NCBI RefSeq assembly: GCF_000526495.1
Contig: NZ_JAGE01000001.1
Coordinates: forward strand, 928,001 to 992,000
Direction: 5' to 3'
Source: Ruminiclostridium josui JCM 17888
GTDB lineage: Bacteria; Bacillota; Clostridia; Acetivibrionales; DSM-1351
DNA length: 64,000 nt
Part shown: piece after piece, positions 55,601-61,916 of the stretch
Numbering within the stretch: position 1 is the stretch's first letter
Layout: each line of letters starts with the position of its first letter
The notes under the pieces: model-generated
The model's database searches: none
What the model was told of the DNA's origin: nothing
Seen by the model: the letters and a program-made list of their open reading frames with translations, nothing else
Position numbers and translations under genes: made by a program

Positions 55601-58600
55601 ACCATCGGTACGATACCTTGCCAAGTCACCTGTCTTATACAGCTTAGTCCCGGGTATAAATGGATTCTCAATAAACTTATTCGCTGTTTGGTCAGGTTGG
55701 TTAAGATACCCTCTGGCAAGACCGTCTCCTGCAATGCACAATTCTCCCGGAACTCCAATTGGCTGTAGCTCATTGTTCTGGTTAATTATGCATATCCATT
55801 TATTATTGATAGGTTTCCCGATAGGAACAATCCCCTCCGGCAAATCCTCTTCATTATATGGGCATTCCCAAACTGTAGAAATGATAGTATCTTCAGTGGG
55901 ACCGTAAGCATTATAGTATTTAACTTTTTTATACCACTTCTTAAGTAGTTTATAATCTATTTCAGAGCCACCTGTAATAAGTTTTTCCATTGTGTATATT
56001 CTTTCCGGGTCTACACCTGCTAAATAAGGAGGAGGCAACAGAGCAATTGTTACTTTATTCTCATTCATGTAATTTTCAAATTCCCTCACATCATCTATTT
56101 TTTCTTGAGGAATTATACATAATGAGGCTCCCGCCAGAAGTGATATAAATATTTCGAAAGTCGAAGCATCAAAAGAAATACTGGCAAATTGAGCTACCCT
56201 GTCCTTTTCAGTTATAATAAGCTTGTCAGTGAAGAACTTACTTAAATTTGCTATTCCCTTGTGCTCAATCATAGCTGCTTTAGGCATACCAGTGCTTCCT
56301 GATGTATAAATTACATATGCTAAATCATTTGATTTGATTTTATTTGTAATGTATTTTTTATTATCCTTATGATTCTCTAATTTAAATTTGTCAATGTCGG
56401 AATCAACTGTGATTACTTTGGTATCATCATCAGTTATTTGTAATACTGTATTAATGAGTTTTGACTGGGTCAGTATAACTGAAGCACCACTGTCTTTTAT
56501 CATATACTTTAAACGCTCAGAAGGATTCCTGGGTTCCAGAGGAAGGTAAACACCTCCGGCTTTAAGTATTCCTAAAATCCCTGCAATTAACTCAACTGAC
56601 CTTTCCATACAAAGACCAACCATGCATTCCTTTGTTATCCCCACAGATAGCAAATAGTCAGAAATACTATCGCTTTTTTCAGACAATTCTCCATATGTAA
56701 GTGTTTTTTCACCGCAACTTACAGCAATAACATCCGGTGTTTTTTTTGCCTGCTCCTCAAACAATTCATGTATGCACTTGTCAGAATAATCTACCCTGTT
56801 TGAATTCCAGTCAGCCAAAATGGCCTTCTTCTCCCTTTCTGATATTAACTGATATTTTTCCAAGGCTAATCCCGGGTTTTCTATTCCATCCTCCAAAAGC
56901 TTTAAGTAATGCTCCATCATATTACTTATATTGACCGCACTAAATAAATCAGGATTATACTTTAAGTTAAGGGTAATATCGTCTGTCTCCTCGTAAATCT
57001 CCAATGCTAATTCATATTCTCCCTCCTGATGTATTTCCTCAACGAATTCTATAGGAAAAACATCGCGACAACTCTCCTGAATCTCATGTAATCCATTTGA
57101 TTGGAAGAAATTTTGATAAGCGAAAGTAACCTGAAAAACAGGATTATTTCTTAAACTGCGAGGAATATTTAAGTCATGAACTAAAATTGGAAAAGGATAT
57201 GCAGCATGATCCAGTCCGTCTATCAAGGTAAACTGCAGCTTTCTCATGAAATCAATGAGTGTATCCTCACATAATATCTGACTCCGTATAGCAATCATAT
57301 TTACAAAATAGCCAATAACTTTTTCAAACCGTTCCTCCGGACGTCCTGCTACAGGCATTCCTACGATAATATCATTTTGCCCAGAGTAAGTATATAACAA
57401 AAGTTTGAAGATTCCCAAAAAAACTACTGATAAATTAAAATCATTGTCTTTGGCAAATAGCTTTACTCTGTTTATCAAATCCTTTGTAAGATGGTGGGTA
57501 TATACCTCTCCTGCATAACTTTGAACCAAGGGCCTTCCATAGTCACTGGGAAGCTCCAGTATCGGCAATATTCCTGATAATTGATTTTTCCAGTATAAAC
57601 GGTGTTCTTCTCCCTCAGGGCTTTCCAGCATATCCTTTTCCCACTTGGCAAAACTGGAACAATCTGGTAAAGAAGTGCTTATTGTAACATTTTCTCCTTT
57701 AAGTAGTGCTTTAAATGTATTTAATAATTCTGTAACCAGCAAAAGCATTGAGCTGCCGTCAAATATAATATGATGAATGGTAATAAGCACAAAATGCTCT
57801 TTACCTTGATATGATAAGAAGCTTATCCTCATCAAAGAATCATTTTTCATTAAAAAAGGCTTTTTAGACTTCTCTCTGATATACGGAATAATATCACAAT
57901 ACTCCAAAGAAGATATGTCTTCTTCATATACCGTAACGGTTTTCGCTGGTTCTATCTTTATAAAAGGCATTCCACTCTCTTCAATAATGGTACTGATTAA
58001 AATTGGATGTTTTTTAACAACCAAGTCACATGCCTTATTGAACTTTATTTTATCTATGTCACCACTGATACGAATGCAAATTGGTACGTTATAGGCACTC
58101 ATATCGGGGAACATTTTTTGCAGCATCCATAAACCTTTCTGTCCTTCAGAAAGATTTATAGAATATGCTTGTCCGGAAACGGAGTTATCAGCAGATTGTG
58201 ACGCTGAAGCTGATTTGATATCTAAAGTATCACTGCTCTTTATTATTCTTTTTTTAACGATACTATCTGCTAACGACAAAATAGTTTTATGTTCAAATAT
58301 CTCACGAATTGTAAGCCTTATTTGAAAATTCTTCTCTAGCCCCCTGATTAATCTCAGGATATTAATAGAATCTAAACCAATACTTTGGATACTTTTTTCC
58401 ATGTGAATTCTATCTTGCTTTATTTTTAACTTGTCTTTCAAAAAATCAGTAATATACGAAGTTATTTTATTTAACTCTGAATCCATTTCTAAATTATAAG
58501 TATTTGAACTCTGCCCTTTATTAGTACTCTGCTCCTCAAGATGACTGTGGCTATACTCGTATAGTATCTGAAGCTTATTATTGATGTAGTCATTGCGGCA

Positions 58601-60256
58601 TTGCCTTCTTTGAATTTTGCCACTGCCTGTTCTTGGTATACTTCCCGGTCTAACCAGAACGATTTTAGCCAGTTCCAGTTGATGTGTCTCTGTTACAGCT
58701 GCAAATATCCCATCTACTATTTTCTGATAATCAATATCATCTGAAACAGAGACTTCCTGTACCACCATTACATGTTCTATCTGATTAACCTCATAAGAAA
58801 AGACAGCCAATGGCAATGTAAGGGTAGGAACTTTTTTCTTTATTGTCCATTCTATATCAACAGGATAATAGTTTTTACCATGAATTACTATTACCTCTTT
58901 ACTACGACCAACAATATAGAGATGATTATCTTCTATAAAACCCAGATCTCCTGTACGTAAAAAACTTTTTGTTTTGCTATGTTTTAATTTCCCTTTGAAG
59001 GTTTGCTCCGTTTCAATATCCCGATTCAAATACCCGATACCGGCTGATGGAGACTTAACCCATATTTCTCCAATCTTATCTCCTGAAGAAATTTCATTTG
59101 TTTCAGGATTCACAATTACTATTTTGTTTGGAGCTTCAATCTCTCCGCAGCTCACTAACCACTTTCTTGTACTATCATTATCAGCTTTTTTAATAATATC
59201 AAGCTCTAAGCTTGAAACATCTGCAGGAATAAATCTTAATGCCTCACCCGGTCTTTTGGTAGTTACTGAACCACATTCCGATAAGCCATAATGGGGACAG
59301 AATACTTCTTTTTTCAATCCTAAAGGCTGAAATTTCTCAGTAAATTTTTCATAAGTTGCTTTACTAACAGGCTCACCACCGCATATAATTGCCTGAAGTG
59401 ATTTAAGTGAAATGTCTTTGATTTCAGAAATATCAACATCAGAGCAACAGAAATCAAAAGCAAAATTAGGTGCGGCGGTATGCGTTGCAGACCACTGATT
59501 AATAGCTTTAAACCATAACTCAGGATTTTTAACAAAGCTGTCTGGAGATAGTATTATACTTGTTGCACCTTTCAAAAGCGGTCCAAGTATATTGAAGAAA
59601 AGTCCGAAATTGTGAAATTGTGGCATCCATGTGACAATACAACTTTCACTGTTTATTTTCCACTGATTTGAGCCTAAAAATGCTTGAGATACTACGTTAG
59701 CTTGGGTTAGCATAACCCCTTTTGGCTGAGAGGTAGAACCGGATGTGTAAAGCAGCATGGCCAAATCCTGGAGTTTCTGCTTTCTTGGCTCAAGATAAAT
59801 GTGGTTACTCAAGTCTAATTCAGAAATATTTATTATTTTTATGCTTTTAATATCCTGTTTACTATTTAAGAATTCCATAAAAATTGAAGCTGTGATAATA
59901 CAAGCAGCTTGCGAATCTTCCAAAATTGTCTTAATTTTTTCAAAAGCCTGTTCCGGCTGGGATAAGTCCGTTATGGCCATTGGTATTGCTACAATATTAG
60001 CATACCAGCAGGCAAGTAATGCATTAATATATTCAAGACCCGTTGGTAATAACAGTATTGCCTTTGATTGTGGTGGCATTTCCTGCAGTTTACTGCCTAA
60101 GATTCTTGATTTAAGTAGTAAAGATGTCCCTGTCAGAAAAGACTGATTATCTGATTGTAAAACAAACATATTCTTTTCCGGAAATTGCATACAGGTATTA
60201 GAAAACACCTGCCACGGCGTACTTGTAAGCTCTTGCTCAAAGCTATGTAATTTCAT
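43685..60256 (-). CDS. Hybrid NRPS / trans-AT polyketide synthase megasynthase
   Basis: A 5,523-residue assembly line. Approximate domains: FAAL-type acyl-AMP ligase 1-560 (LLYTSGSTSQPKGVM); ACP ~590-660 (IGLDSI); condensation ~700-1135 (HHIIFDG); adenylation ~1150-1660 (YVIYTSGSTGMPK, NAYGPTED); PCP ~1711 (GGDSI); KS1 ~1790-2200 (TNCSSS); ACP ~2454; KS2 ~2558-2960 (TACSSS); DH ~3130-3440 (DHVVNGENILPG, HPCIIDAAFQ); KR ~3680-3870 (GGAGSIGEA, Tyr in SPYSS); C-methyltransferase ~3990-4280 (EIGAGTGGTS); ACP ~4388; KS3 ~4496-4920 (ETGCSSA); ACP ~5157; thioesterase ~5230-5523 (GGFCMGG). No acyltransferase is present, so malonyl units must come from a trans AT encoded elsewhere. The start at 60256 has GGAGG 7 bases upstream. 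It should join an acyl or aryl starter, one amino acid and three ketide units. Product unknown. Confidence 0.93.
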   Translation of the reverse strand: MKLHSFEQELTSTPWQVFSNTCMQFPEKNMFVLQSDNQSFLTGTSLLLKSRILGSKLQEMPPQSKAILLLPTGLEYINALLACWYANIVAIPMAITDLSQPEQAFEKIKTILEDSQAACIITASIFMEFLNSKQDIKSIKIINISELDLSNHIYLEPRKQKLQDLAMLLYTSGSTSQPKGVMLTQANVVSQAFLGSNQWKINSESCIVTWMPQFHNFGLFFNILGPLLKGATSIILSPDSFVKNPELWFKAINQWSATHTAAPNFAFDFCCSDVDISEIKDISLKSLQAIICGGEPVSKATYEKFTEKFQPLGLKKEVFCPHYGLSECGSVTTKRPGEALRFIPADVSSLELDIIKKADNDSTRKWLVSCGEIEAPNKIVIVNPETNEISSGDKIGEIWVKSPSAGIGYLNRDIETEQTFKGKLKHSKTKSFLRTGDLGFIEDNHLYIVGRSKEVIVIHGKNYYPVDIEWTIKKKVPTLTLPLAVFSYEVNQIEHVMVVQEVSVSDDIDYQKIVDGIFAAVTETHQLELAKIVLVRPGSIPRTGSGKIQRRQCRNDYINNKLQILYEYSHSHLEEQSTNKGQSSNTYNLEMDSELNKITSYITDFLKDKLKIKQDRIHMEKSIQSIGLDSINILRLIRGLEKNFQIRLTIREIFEHKTILSLADSIVKKRIIKSSDTLDIKSASASQSADNSVSGQAYSINLSEGQKGLWMLQKMFPDMSAYNVPICIRISGDIDKIKFNKACDLVVKKHPILISTIIEESGMPFIKIEPAKTVTVYEEDISSLEYCDIIPYIREKSKKPFLMKNDSLMRISFLSYQGKEHFVLITIHHIIFDGSSMLLLVTELLNTFKALLKGENVTISTSLPDCSSFAKWEKDMLESPEGEEHRLYWKNQLSGILPILELPSDYGRPLVQSYAGEVYTHHLTKDLINRVKLFAKDNDFNLSVVFLGIFKLLLYTYSGQNDIIVGMPVAGRPEERFEKVIGYFVNMIAIRSQILCEDTLIDFMRKLQFTLIDGLDHAAYPFPILVHDLNIPRSLRNNPVFQVTFAYQNFFQSNGLHEIQESCRDVFPIEFVEEIHQEGEYELALEIYEETDDITLNLKYNPDLFSAVNISNMMEHYLKLLEDGIENPGLALEKYQLISEREKKAILADWNSNRVDYSDKCIHELFEEQAKKTPDVIAVSCGEKTLTYGELSEKSDSISDYLLSVGITKECMVGLCMERSVELIAGILGILKAGGVYLPLEPRNPSERLKYMIKDSGASVILTQSKLINTVLQITDDDTKVITVDSDIDKFKLENHKDNKKYITNKIKSNDLAYVIYTSGSTGMPKAAMIEHKGIANLSKFFTDKLIITEKDRVAQFASISFDASTFEIFISLLAGASLCIIPQEKIDDVREFENYMNENKVTIALLPPPYLAGVDPERIYTMEKLITGGSEIDYKLLKKWYKKVKYYNAYGPTEDTIISTVWECPYNEEDLPEGIVPIGKPINNKWICIINQNNELQPIGVPGELCIAGDGLARGYLNQPDQTANKFIENPFIPGTKLYKTGDLARYRTDGNIEFLGRIDYQVKFHGFRIELGEIETQLRSHPEIQECAVVLKEQEEIKHLVAYYVRKNSSNEEHGNPISTEILRNHLKVRLPDYMIPAFFIEIESMPLTLSGKIDRKDLMSRKIKVVRTEEIALPQSQIEERILKIWKETLKIDEISAKDGFFQIGGDSILAVMVIDRINEELGINLNVTVLFKYSNIKELSEHVTTVTSEGVSLLTTETNTNTDLNRVDKKMDYSDSYSEYPEYYNDSLAIIGISVCVPGAKNHYEFWENIRSGKECFKVFSREELIEAGLSDDIINKPDFIPVQGCIDGKDLFDAEFFNISPKDAELMDPQARMLLLHSWKAIEDAGYISKQIPNTSVFMSTSTNPQQFVGTDEIMGDSMGYSSRIYAQGGTIATMISYKLGLKGPSLFVQTNCSSSLAGLNLAYQSLMVDDAKYALVGGCSIFTTSGYMHQGGMNFSSDGHVKTFDASADGIVGGDGVAVILVKKAVDAIKDKDNIYAIIRGVAVNNDGADKVGFYAPGIKGQSEVIQKAINMTGVNPETISYIEAHGTGTKLGDPVELSALDDAYRKYTAKKQFCGIGSVKTNIGHLDTAAGLVGCIKVALSLYNEEIPQTLNYKIPNPNFDFNNSPFYVVDKLTRWDNVPFPRRAAVSSFGIGGTNVHTIMEEYKRNGESKQSKYNNSSSYLIPISARNKECLKEYAKDMLAYVRKQEFTGLDLASLAYTLQTGREGMDSRVIFVVNSIAELCEKLEKFINSNENIENCFHGDAKSDFVKLFEDKKSQELIKDWLLNGDLLRIAELWAKGISIDWNLIYGNVRPFKISLPTYPFTLKNYKTPENSHEKRVIKDEYFSKNRIFKASPAPKVVFSGEELSDQIVFDYVKEVVMETLSATLKLDNNVLDVEQSFADYGLDSISGISLVHAINDTLLIDLDVTCTYEYSSINQLCKYILSKYKNKITGVLKQKTEFNSELIYNGKQEEPLDNNIGSEDFISCNNCYSTSKKMADNNESREPIAIVGMSGRFAKSETVNQLWEHISNGVDLTEEVTRWDISNYFSENDKYCKKGSFLSGIDLFEPLFFNISGFEAAYMDPQQRIFLEECWKALEDSGYAGAAIQGKKCGVFVGCATGDYQELLGDDLPAQAIWGNMSSVIPTRIAYYLDLHGPAIAVDTACSSSLVAIHLACQNLWSGESEMALAGGVYVQSTPKNFLAANKGGMLSPTGCCQSFDESADGFIIGEGAGVVVLKRLSDAVAHGDHIYGIISGTAINQDGTTNGITAPSGNAQERLERYVYDTFDINPEQIQMVEAHGTGTVLGDPIEFQALTRAFSHYTNRKAYCALGTIKTNIGHTQLVSGVAGVIKILLSLKNKKIPPTLHFNSPNPSVQLENSPFYINTGLRDWEVEPDSKRRAVVSSFGFSGTNAHMVIEEAPEIERSHREKSGYLIVLSARSFEQLRRQAERLVEFCENNPKVNSGDMSYTLLLGRKHFNHRLACVVQNLEELTVLLKKWLEKGKHQQVYVSELDGNDFREQPALKRYGNQCIKYCSENDQGQNYMEYMATIADLYIQGYNLDFEQLFINDGYCRIPLPTYPFTKERYWVDDTQKKCNSNIKGEVCIHPLLHQNTSDFSGLKFSSTLTNKEFILRDHVVNGENILPGAAYLEMIRAAVENAIDLSELNMPVICLKNVVWTRPITVGNDPVKIHIGLLPTETGEVSYKVYSKSEEAGMEPIVYSEGLFTVNSRSDVQTLDLIDMKLKYQQISFSPEEYYGTIKKLGVSYGSSYRCITEVYTGTNQVLTRLKLPVSLNDTINQFTLHPCIIDAAFQSMSLMLSTTGNLEDLKPSLLFALQELEVLGTCTSDMWALISYSEGSSAGDRTVKYDIDLYDERGMLCVRMKKASTKTLGGSSKDDKEMKSTVPAQDPTSQLVGNISLLPSWDVIQVEKSQTQLNPDERVLVIGGTEQNIKAISQYYKSVTLSDIKPEDNIEDMAEKLNTYGSIEHLICIFPLEILPSAMDNCIIDGQKFGVIQVFRLVKALLKLGYDSKDINWTLITCQTQAINKNEKINPTHASLHGFIGSMAKEYFNWKVRLVDMEAECSWPLEDIFTMTPDSRGTALIYRGNQWYRQQLVQIKNLPQEETLFKNKGVYVVIGGAGSIGEAWSECMIRTYNAKIIWIGRRVKDEAIQAKIDRLSKIGSEPIYISADAARIQSLQQAYDKIKQQYPEISGVVHSAQVFLGGSISKIDEEIFQEVLSSKINVCVNLARVFQKEPLDFMLFFSSINSYLMAPGQSPYSSCCVFEDAFAHQLAQELKCAVKVVNWGYFFNNVKDKDRLAQAGIGLIEPQEAADVLDRLLAGPMQQISFVKTTSPSGMRGMSISKDLCTIYTRDAALDMQKLKDRILIPKLPAKQLKKIDVEMKEMDELLYKLLSVQLQNIGLFVGKGQSFDTLKTKIKPGTVFERWLEESIRLLIQAGYITYNEGTYSAKEYAALDIETLWKEWEIKKVSWWEEPEMKAQAVLVEKTLRALPDILTGKMLATEAMFPDSSVEFVEAVYKNNIAGHFFNEILANTVVAYIEERLLQDSQSKLKIIEIGAGTGGTSAVVLEKLRKYQNNIEEYCYTDISKAFLLHAEKEYGANNPYLTYKVFNVEQPIDSQGIIGGEYDIVIAANVLHATKNIRETMRNAKAVLKKNGLILLNEISSNNLFSHLTFGLLDGWWMYEDPILRIPGCPGLATETWYRLLEEEGFHSFLRPFEKSLNFLQQIIAAKSDGIVRQKQVGNSETGNIKVVSKVQADKKSHNEKTVETAMSKKEKRGSFKSNKLEDYIKLTIAQKISETLKVDMDKIGYGDSLSDYGLDSIIAVNLVRIIGQALNIDLDITIMFEYSTINQLADYIISKYGEVIGSSIKQDTQLANIEDEAAAAAETSEIALNNTINWTTKLKVFSQSEEVKKQEQIKEIQDSFAIIGISGRFPKGDSLSEFWDNLINGEDCIIEIPQERWSDWRHWYSDYKDEMEAMQSKRGGFISGVAEFDPLFFGISPKEAEYICPEQRLLLTYIWYAIEDAGINPKALPGISTGVFIAATPSDYRGGKMGANTSDSMSLSANSSPSMMANRISYILNLSGPSECCETGCSSAMVALHRAIQSIKNHECEQAIIGAVNLLLSPVGFINLESANLLSKEGKSKSFQKDADGFVRSEGVGAIIIKPLSKAIADNDRIYAVVKGTSVAHGGKGVSLFAPNASGMKTAMMQAYRSAGIDPRTVSYIEAHGIGGTLADSIEINALKSGYQELIASAQEDSPIPNCYISSLKPCIGHGEIFSGLAGLLKVILALQKRIIPGIPGFGFINEDISLDRSPFLISSENHKWDVLVDSTGKQLPRRASINSYGLGGVNAHVVLEEYVPENEEPQQCYSENTSHIIVLSAKNKERLLAASKQLLEFVQSQQEYSLLDLEYTLQTGRQAMEVRLAMVVRNHEDLVKALRQYLGQATDKDLKGNTQKIFEGILEEQLNGLFSGKIGDIMLQALLEEKDPEKLALYWVNGNDIPWEALHEGEKTRKISVPNYPFEKQLYWIGSEQTNELEPQKAIKLLEGNEHFSEEISLSEYIVDIVSNLLKIEASKMKLNVPVEQYGIDSIMLMPLLQQLQTRIAPAINLTGLQKCRTLQDIIDMSAEFAKSDPVMKEVNTNRIMPTAWTGFPELIHLNKSSYGTPIFWIHGALGGVEAYKLIGENIERPFFGIQARGWMTNHTPLHGIYAMASYYTHIIQTIQPEGPYDIGGFCMGGILAYEITRQLQELGQTVSTLVMIDSPDNTFQESLTGFNKNAVKNIIFQTVNMMLLSSVLQNHGELEKTLIHRDELNIDVSDEEFFKQIIELAKAHGLSKTESQLDVLLNQNVKVQLAYELEKYKITPIINQQNIDCFYFRNGGGLFEGNLKPYLTVTRDEFSFDHVNYWTEWKNQLSNLKIMDVDAPNHMMLLNEPKSVTPIIDFCSKLYSNKK

Positions 60257-60289
60257 ATGCGTTCCTCCGTACAATATTCTTATTCAGTT

Positions 60290-60847
60290 CTATCTACTCT
60301 GGAAATAGGTGATTGGAAACTTTTCAATAATTCGTCCGATTATATTTTGACTGTGCTTAACCAAATAGGCTCTAGATAACAACAATGATTGCTCTTGAGT
60401 ACCAAAATATTGAGCCAGTGAATTACATGGTTCAGTCCAATATCCGATTATTTCTCGATACGTATCTAATTTTTCTTTCTTCCATAGCAATCCAATAGGC
60501 ATATCAGTATTAAGTAATTTATCTTGGCTCCATGGAGAAAGAAGTTCATACATATAAATAGATTCAGCATAAACATAATTCTGCCGATTGCTCTTTAGTA
60601 AAACGCTCCTTTTAAGAATTTTTGTATTATTGGAGCATAGAGATTTTTCTTTTTCACCGCTGAATGTAAATTGTTGTTCCAACTTTTCTACAGTGATAGA
60701 CTCACCTGTATATAGTCTAAGTAAATCTGTAACTGTGCCATCTGTAGCTAGAAGAATTTTTTGAAACAAACTTAACGGTTCATTTTTGGTAATAAAGTCA
60801 TCAAAAGACATAAATTCCAGTTGATTTTCATCTTTGTCAGCAATCAT
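60290..60847 (-). CDS. Chorismate lyase-like protein (DUF98/UbiC-like)
   Basis: A protein of about 185 residues with the chorismate pyruvate-lyase-like pattern: LFQKILLATDGTVTDLLRLY, then SRAYLVKHSQNIIGRIIEKF at the end. Relatives make 4-hydroxybenzoate and pyruvate from chorismate. ATG 60847 is chosen because GGGGTG stands 8 bases upstream; a GTG at 60895 lacks any ribosome site. It precedes the megasynthase by 33 bases in the same operon, so 4-hydroxybenzoate is a candidate starter for the loading domain. Family assignment is from pattern memory and should be checked by structure-based search. Confidence 0.7.
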   Translation of the reverse strand: MIADKDENQLEFMSFDDFITKNEPLSLFQKILLATDGTVTDLLRLYTGESITVEKLEQQFTFSGEKEKSLCSNNTKILKRSVLLKSNRQNYVYAESIYMYELLSPWSQDKLLNTDMPIGLLWKKEKLDTYREIIGYWTEPCNSLAQYFGTQEQSLLLSRAYLVKHSQNIIGRIIEKFPITYFQSR

Positions 60848-60929
60848 TCCGATGGCACCCCTTTGTAAATCGTCATTTTTGACTAAATAAAGCACGAATG
60901 TATTACAATAATATCCATATTTATATAAT

Positions 60930-60957
60930 ATTATAATTTTTGTGATTTTTTTGTCGT
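60930..60957 (-). promoter_or_regulatory. Candidate promoter of the megasynthase operon
   Basis: On the minus strand ACGACA (60957-60952), 16 bases, TATAAT (60935-60930), about 85 bases before the ATG at 60847. The surrounding 329-bp gap (60896-61224) also holds the clpP promoter; no other element was recognised. Confidence 0.45.
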
Positions 60958-61136
60958 TATTTGATATTTGAGCTTTATTTTTTGCCTAAATTAATCTATA
61001 ATAGCTTCAGTATATACGGGAAATTAATAAGGAAATCTAAACTGTAAGTCATTCCAGATAATAGAGATGAAACAATGAATTTGCCATGGTCTGAGCTCTA
61101 TATATAAATCATTTATTTATCTTAACTAAATAAGTG

Positions 61137-61164
61137 TTCACAAATATGGGAATTATGTTATAAT
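61137..61164 (+). promoter_or_regulatory. Sigma-A type promoter of the clpP-like gene
   Basis: TTCACA (61137-61142), 16-base spacer, perfect TATAAT (61159-61164), 60 bases before the ATG. Confidence 0.55.
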
Positions 61165-61224
61165 TATACAAAATGTTAACTATAATATCTGTATCACTGT
61201 ATAAAAAACTAGGAGCGTGATAAT

Positions 61225-61815
61225 ATGAAAGATAAAGATTTAGCACAAGGTGAAGACTCAAAAAACCCAAACTTGTTACTTGAGAAGCTATTAAAGACTA
61301 GATCAATAATTATTTCAGGAGAAATTAACCAAGCTTTAGCCGAAAAAGTAACTATGCAGCTTCTCTCACTTCAAGAAATGGGAAATGAACCAATAAAGAT
61401 ATTTCTTAACAGTCAGGGAGGCCATGTTGAGGCTGGAGATACAATCCATGATATGATTAAGTTAGTCAAACCAAAAGTAGTTATAATAGGAACTGGTTGG
61501 GTTGCAAGTGCCGGTATTACTATTTATCTGGCAGCAGAAAAAGAAAATAGGTATTCCTTACCTAATACAAGATATATGATACATCAACCATTAGGAGGAG
61601 TGAATGGTGCTGTTTCTGATATATTGATTGAAGCTGATGAGGTAATAAGAATACGTGAGAGAATAAATAGGATTATAAGTAATGCAACAGGTCAGCCTTT
61701 TGAAAAAGTGGAAAAAGACACTGATAGGAATTTTTGGTTAAGTGCAGAGGAAGCCATTAAATACGGAATAGTAAATAAAATCATTACAAAATATGAGGAA
61801 TTGGAAAATATATAG
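61225..61815 (+). CDS. ClpP-family serine protease subunit
   Basis: A 196-residue ClpP-like protease subunit that would form a tetradecameric chamber with a Clp ATPase. The triad is complete: Ser in GTGWVASAGITIYLAAE, His in RYMIHQPLGG, and Asp in VEKDTDRNFWLSAEEA. GWVASAG replaces the usual GQAASMG, which marks it as a divergent paralogue and not the housekeeping ClpP. The N-terminus (MKDKDLAQGEDSKNPN) is also non-standard. No tig or clpX is adjacent. It is divergent from the NRPS/PKS operon. An AGGAGCGTG site precedes the ATG. Confidence 0.88.
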   Translation: MKDKDLAQGEDSKNPNLLLEKLLKTRSIIISGEINQALAEKVTMQLLSLQEMGNEPIKIFLNSQGGHVEAGDTIHDMIKLVKPKVVIIGTGWVASAGITIYLAAEKENRYSLPNTRYMIHQPLGGVNGAVSDILIEADEVIRIRERINRIISNATGQPFEKVEKDTDRNFWLSAEEAIKYGIVNKIITKYEELENI

Positions 61816-61866
61816 TAAGAAAATACAACTAAAACTTCAATCAAAATTTAAGACTTAAATAGCAGA

Positions 61867-61910
61867 CTAACAGGTATTTGCCTAAACAAATACCTGTTTA
61901 GTTTATTTAT
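61867..61910. terminator. Bidirectional terminator after clpP-like gene
   Basis: CTAACAGGTATTTG (61867-61880) pairs with CAAATACCTGTTTAG (61887-61901), followed by TTTATTTATTT. It lies between convergent stops. Confidence 0.75.
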
Positions 61911-61916
61911 TTGGAG

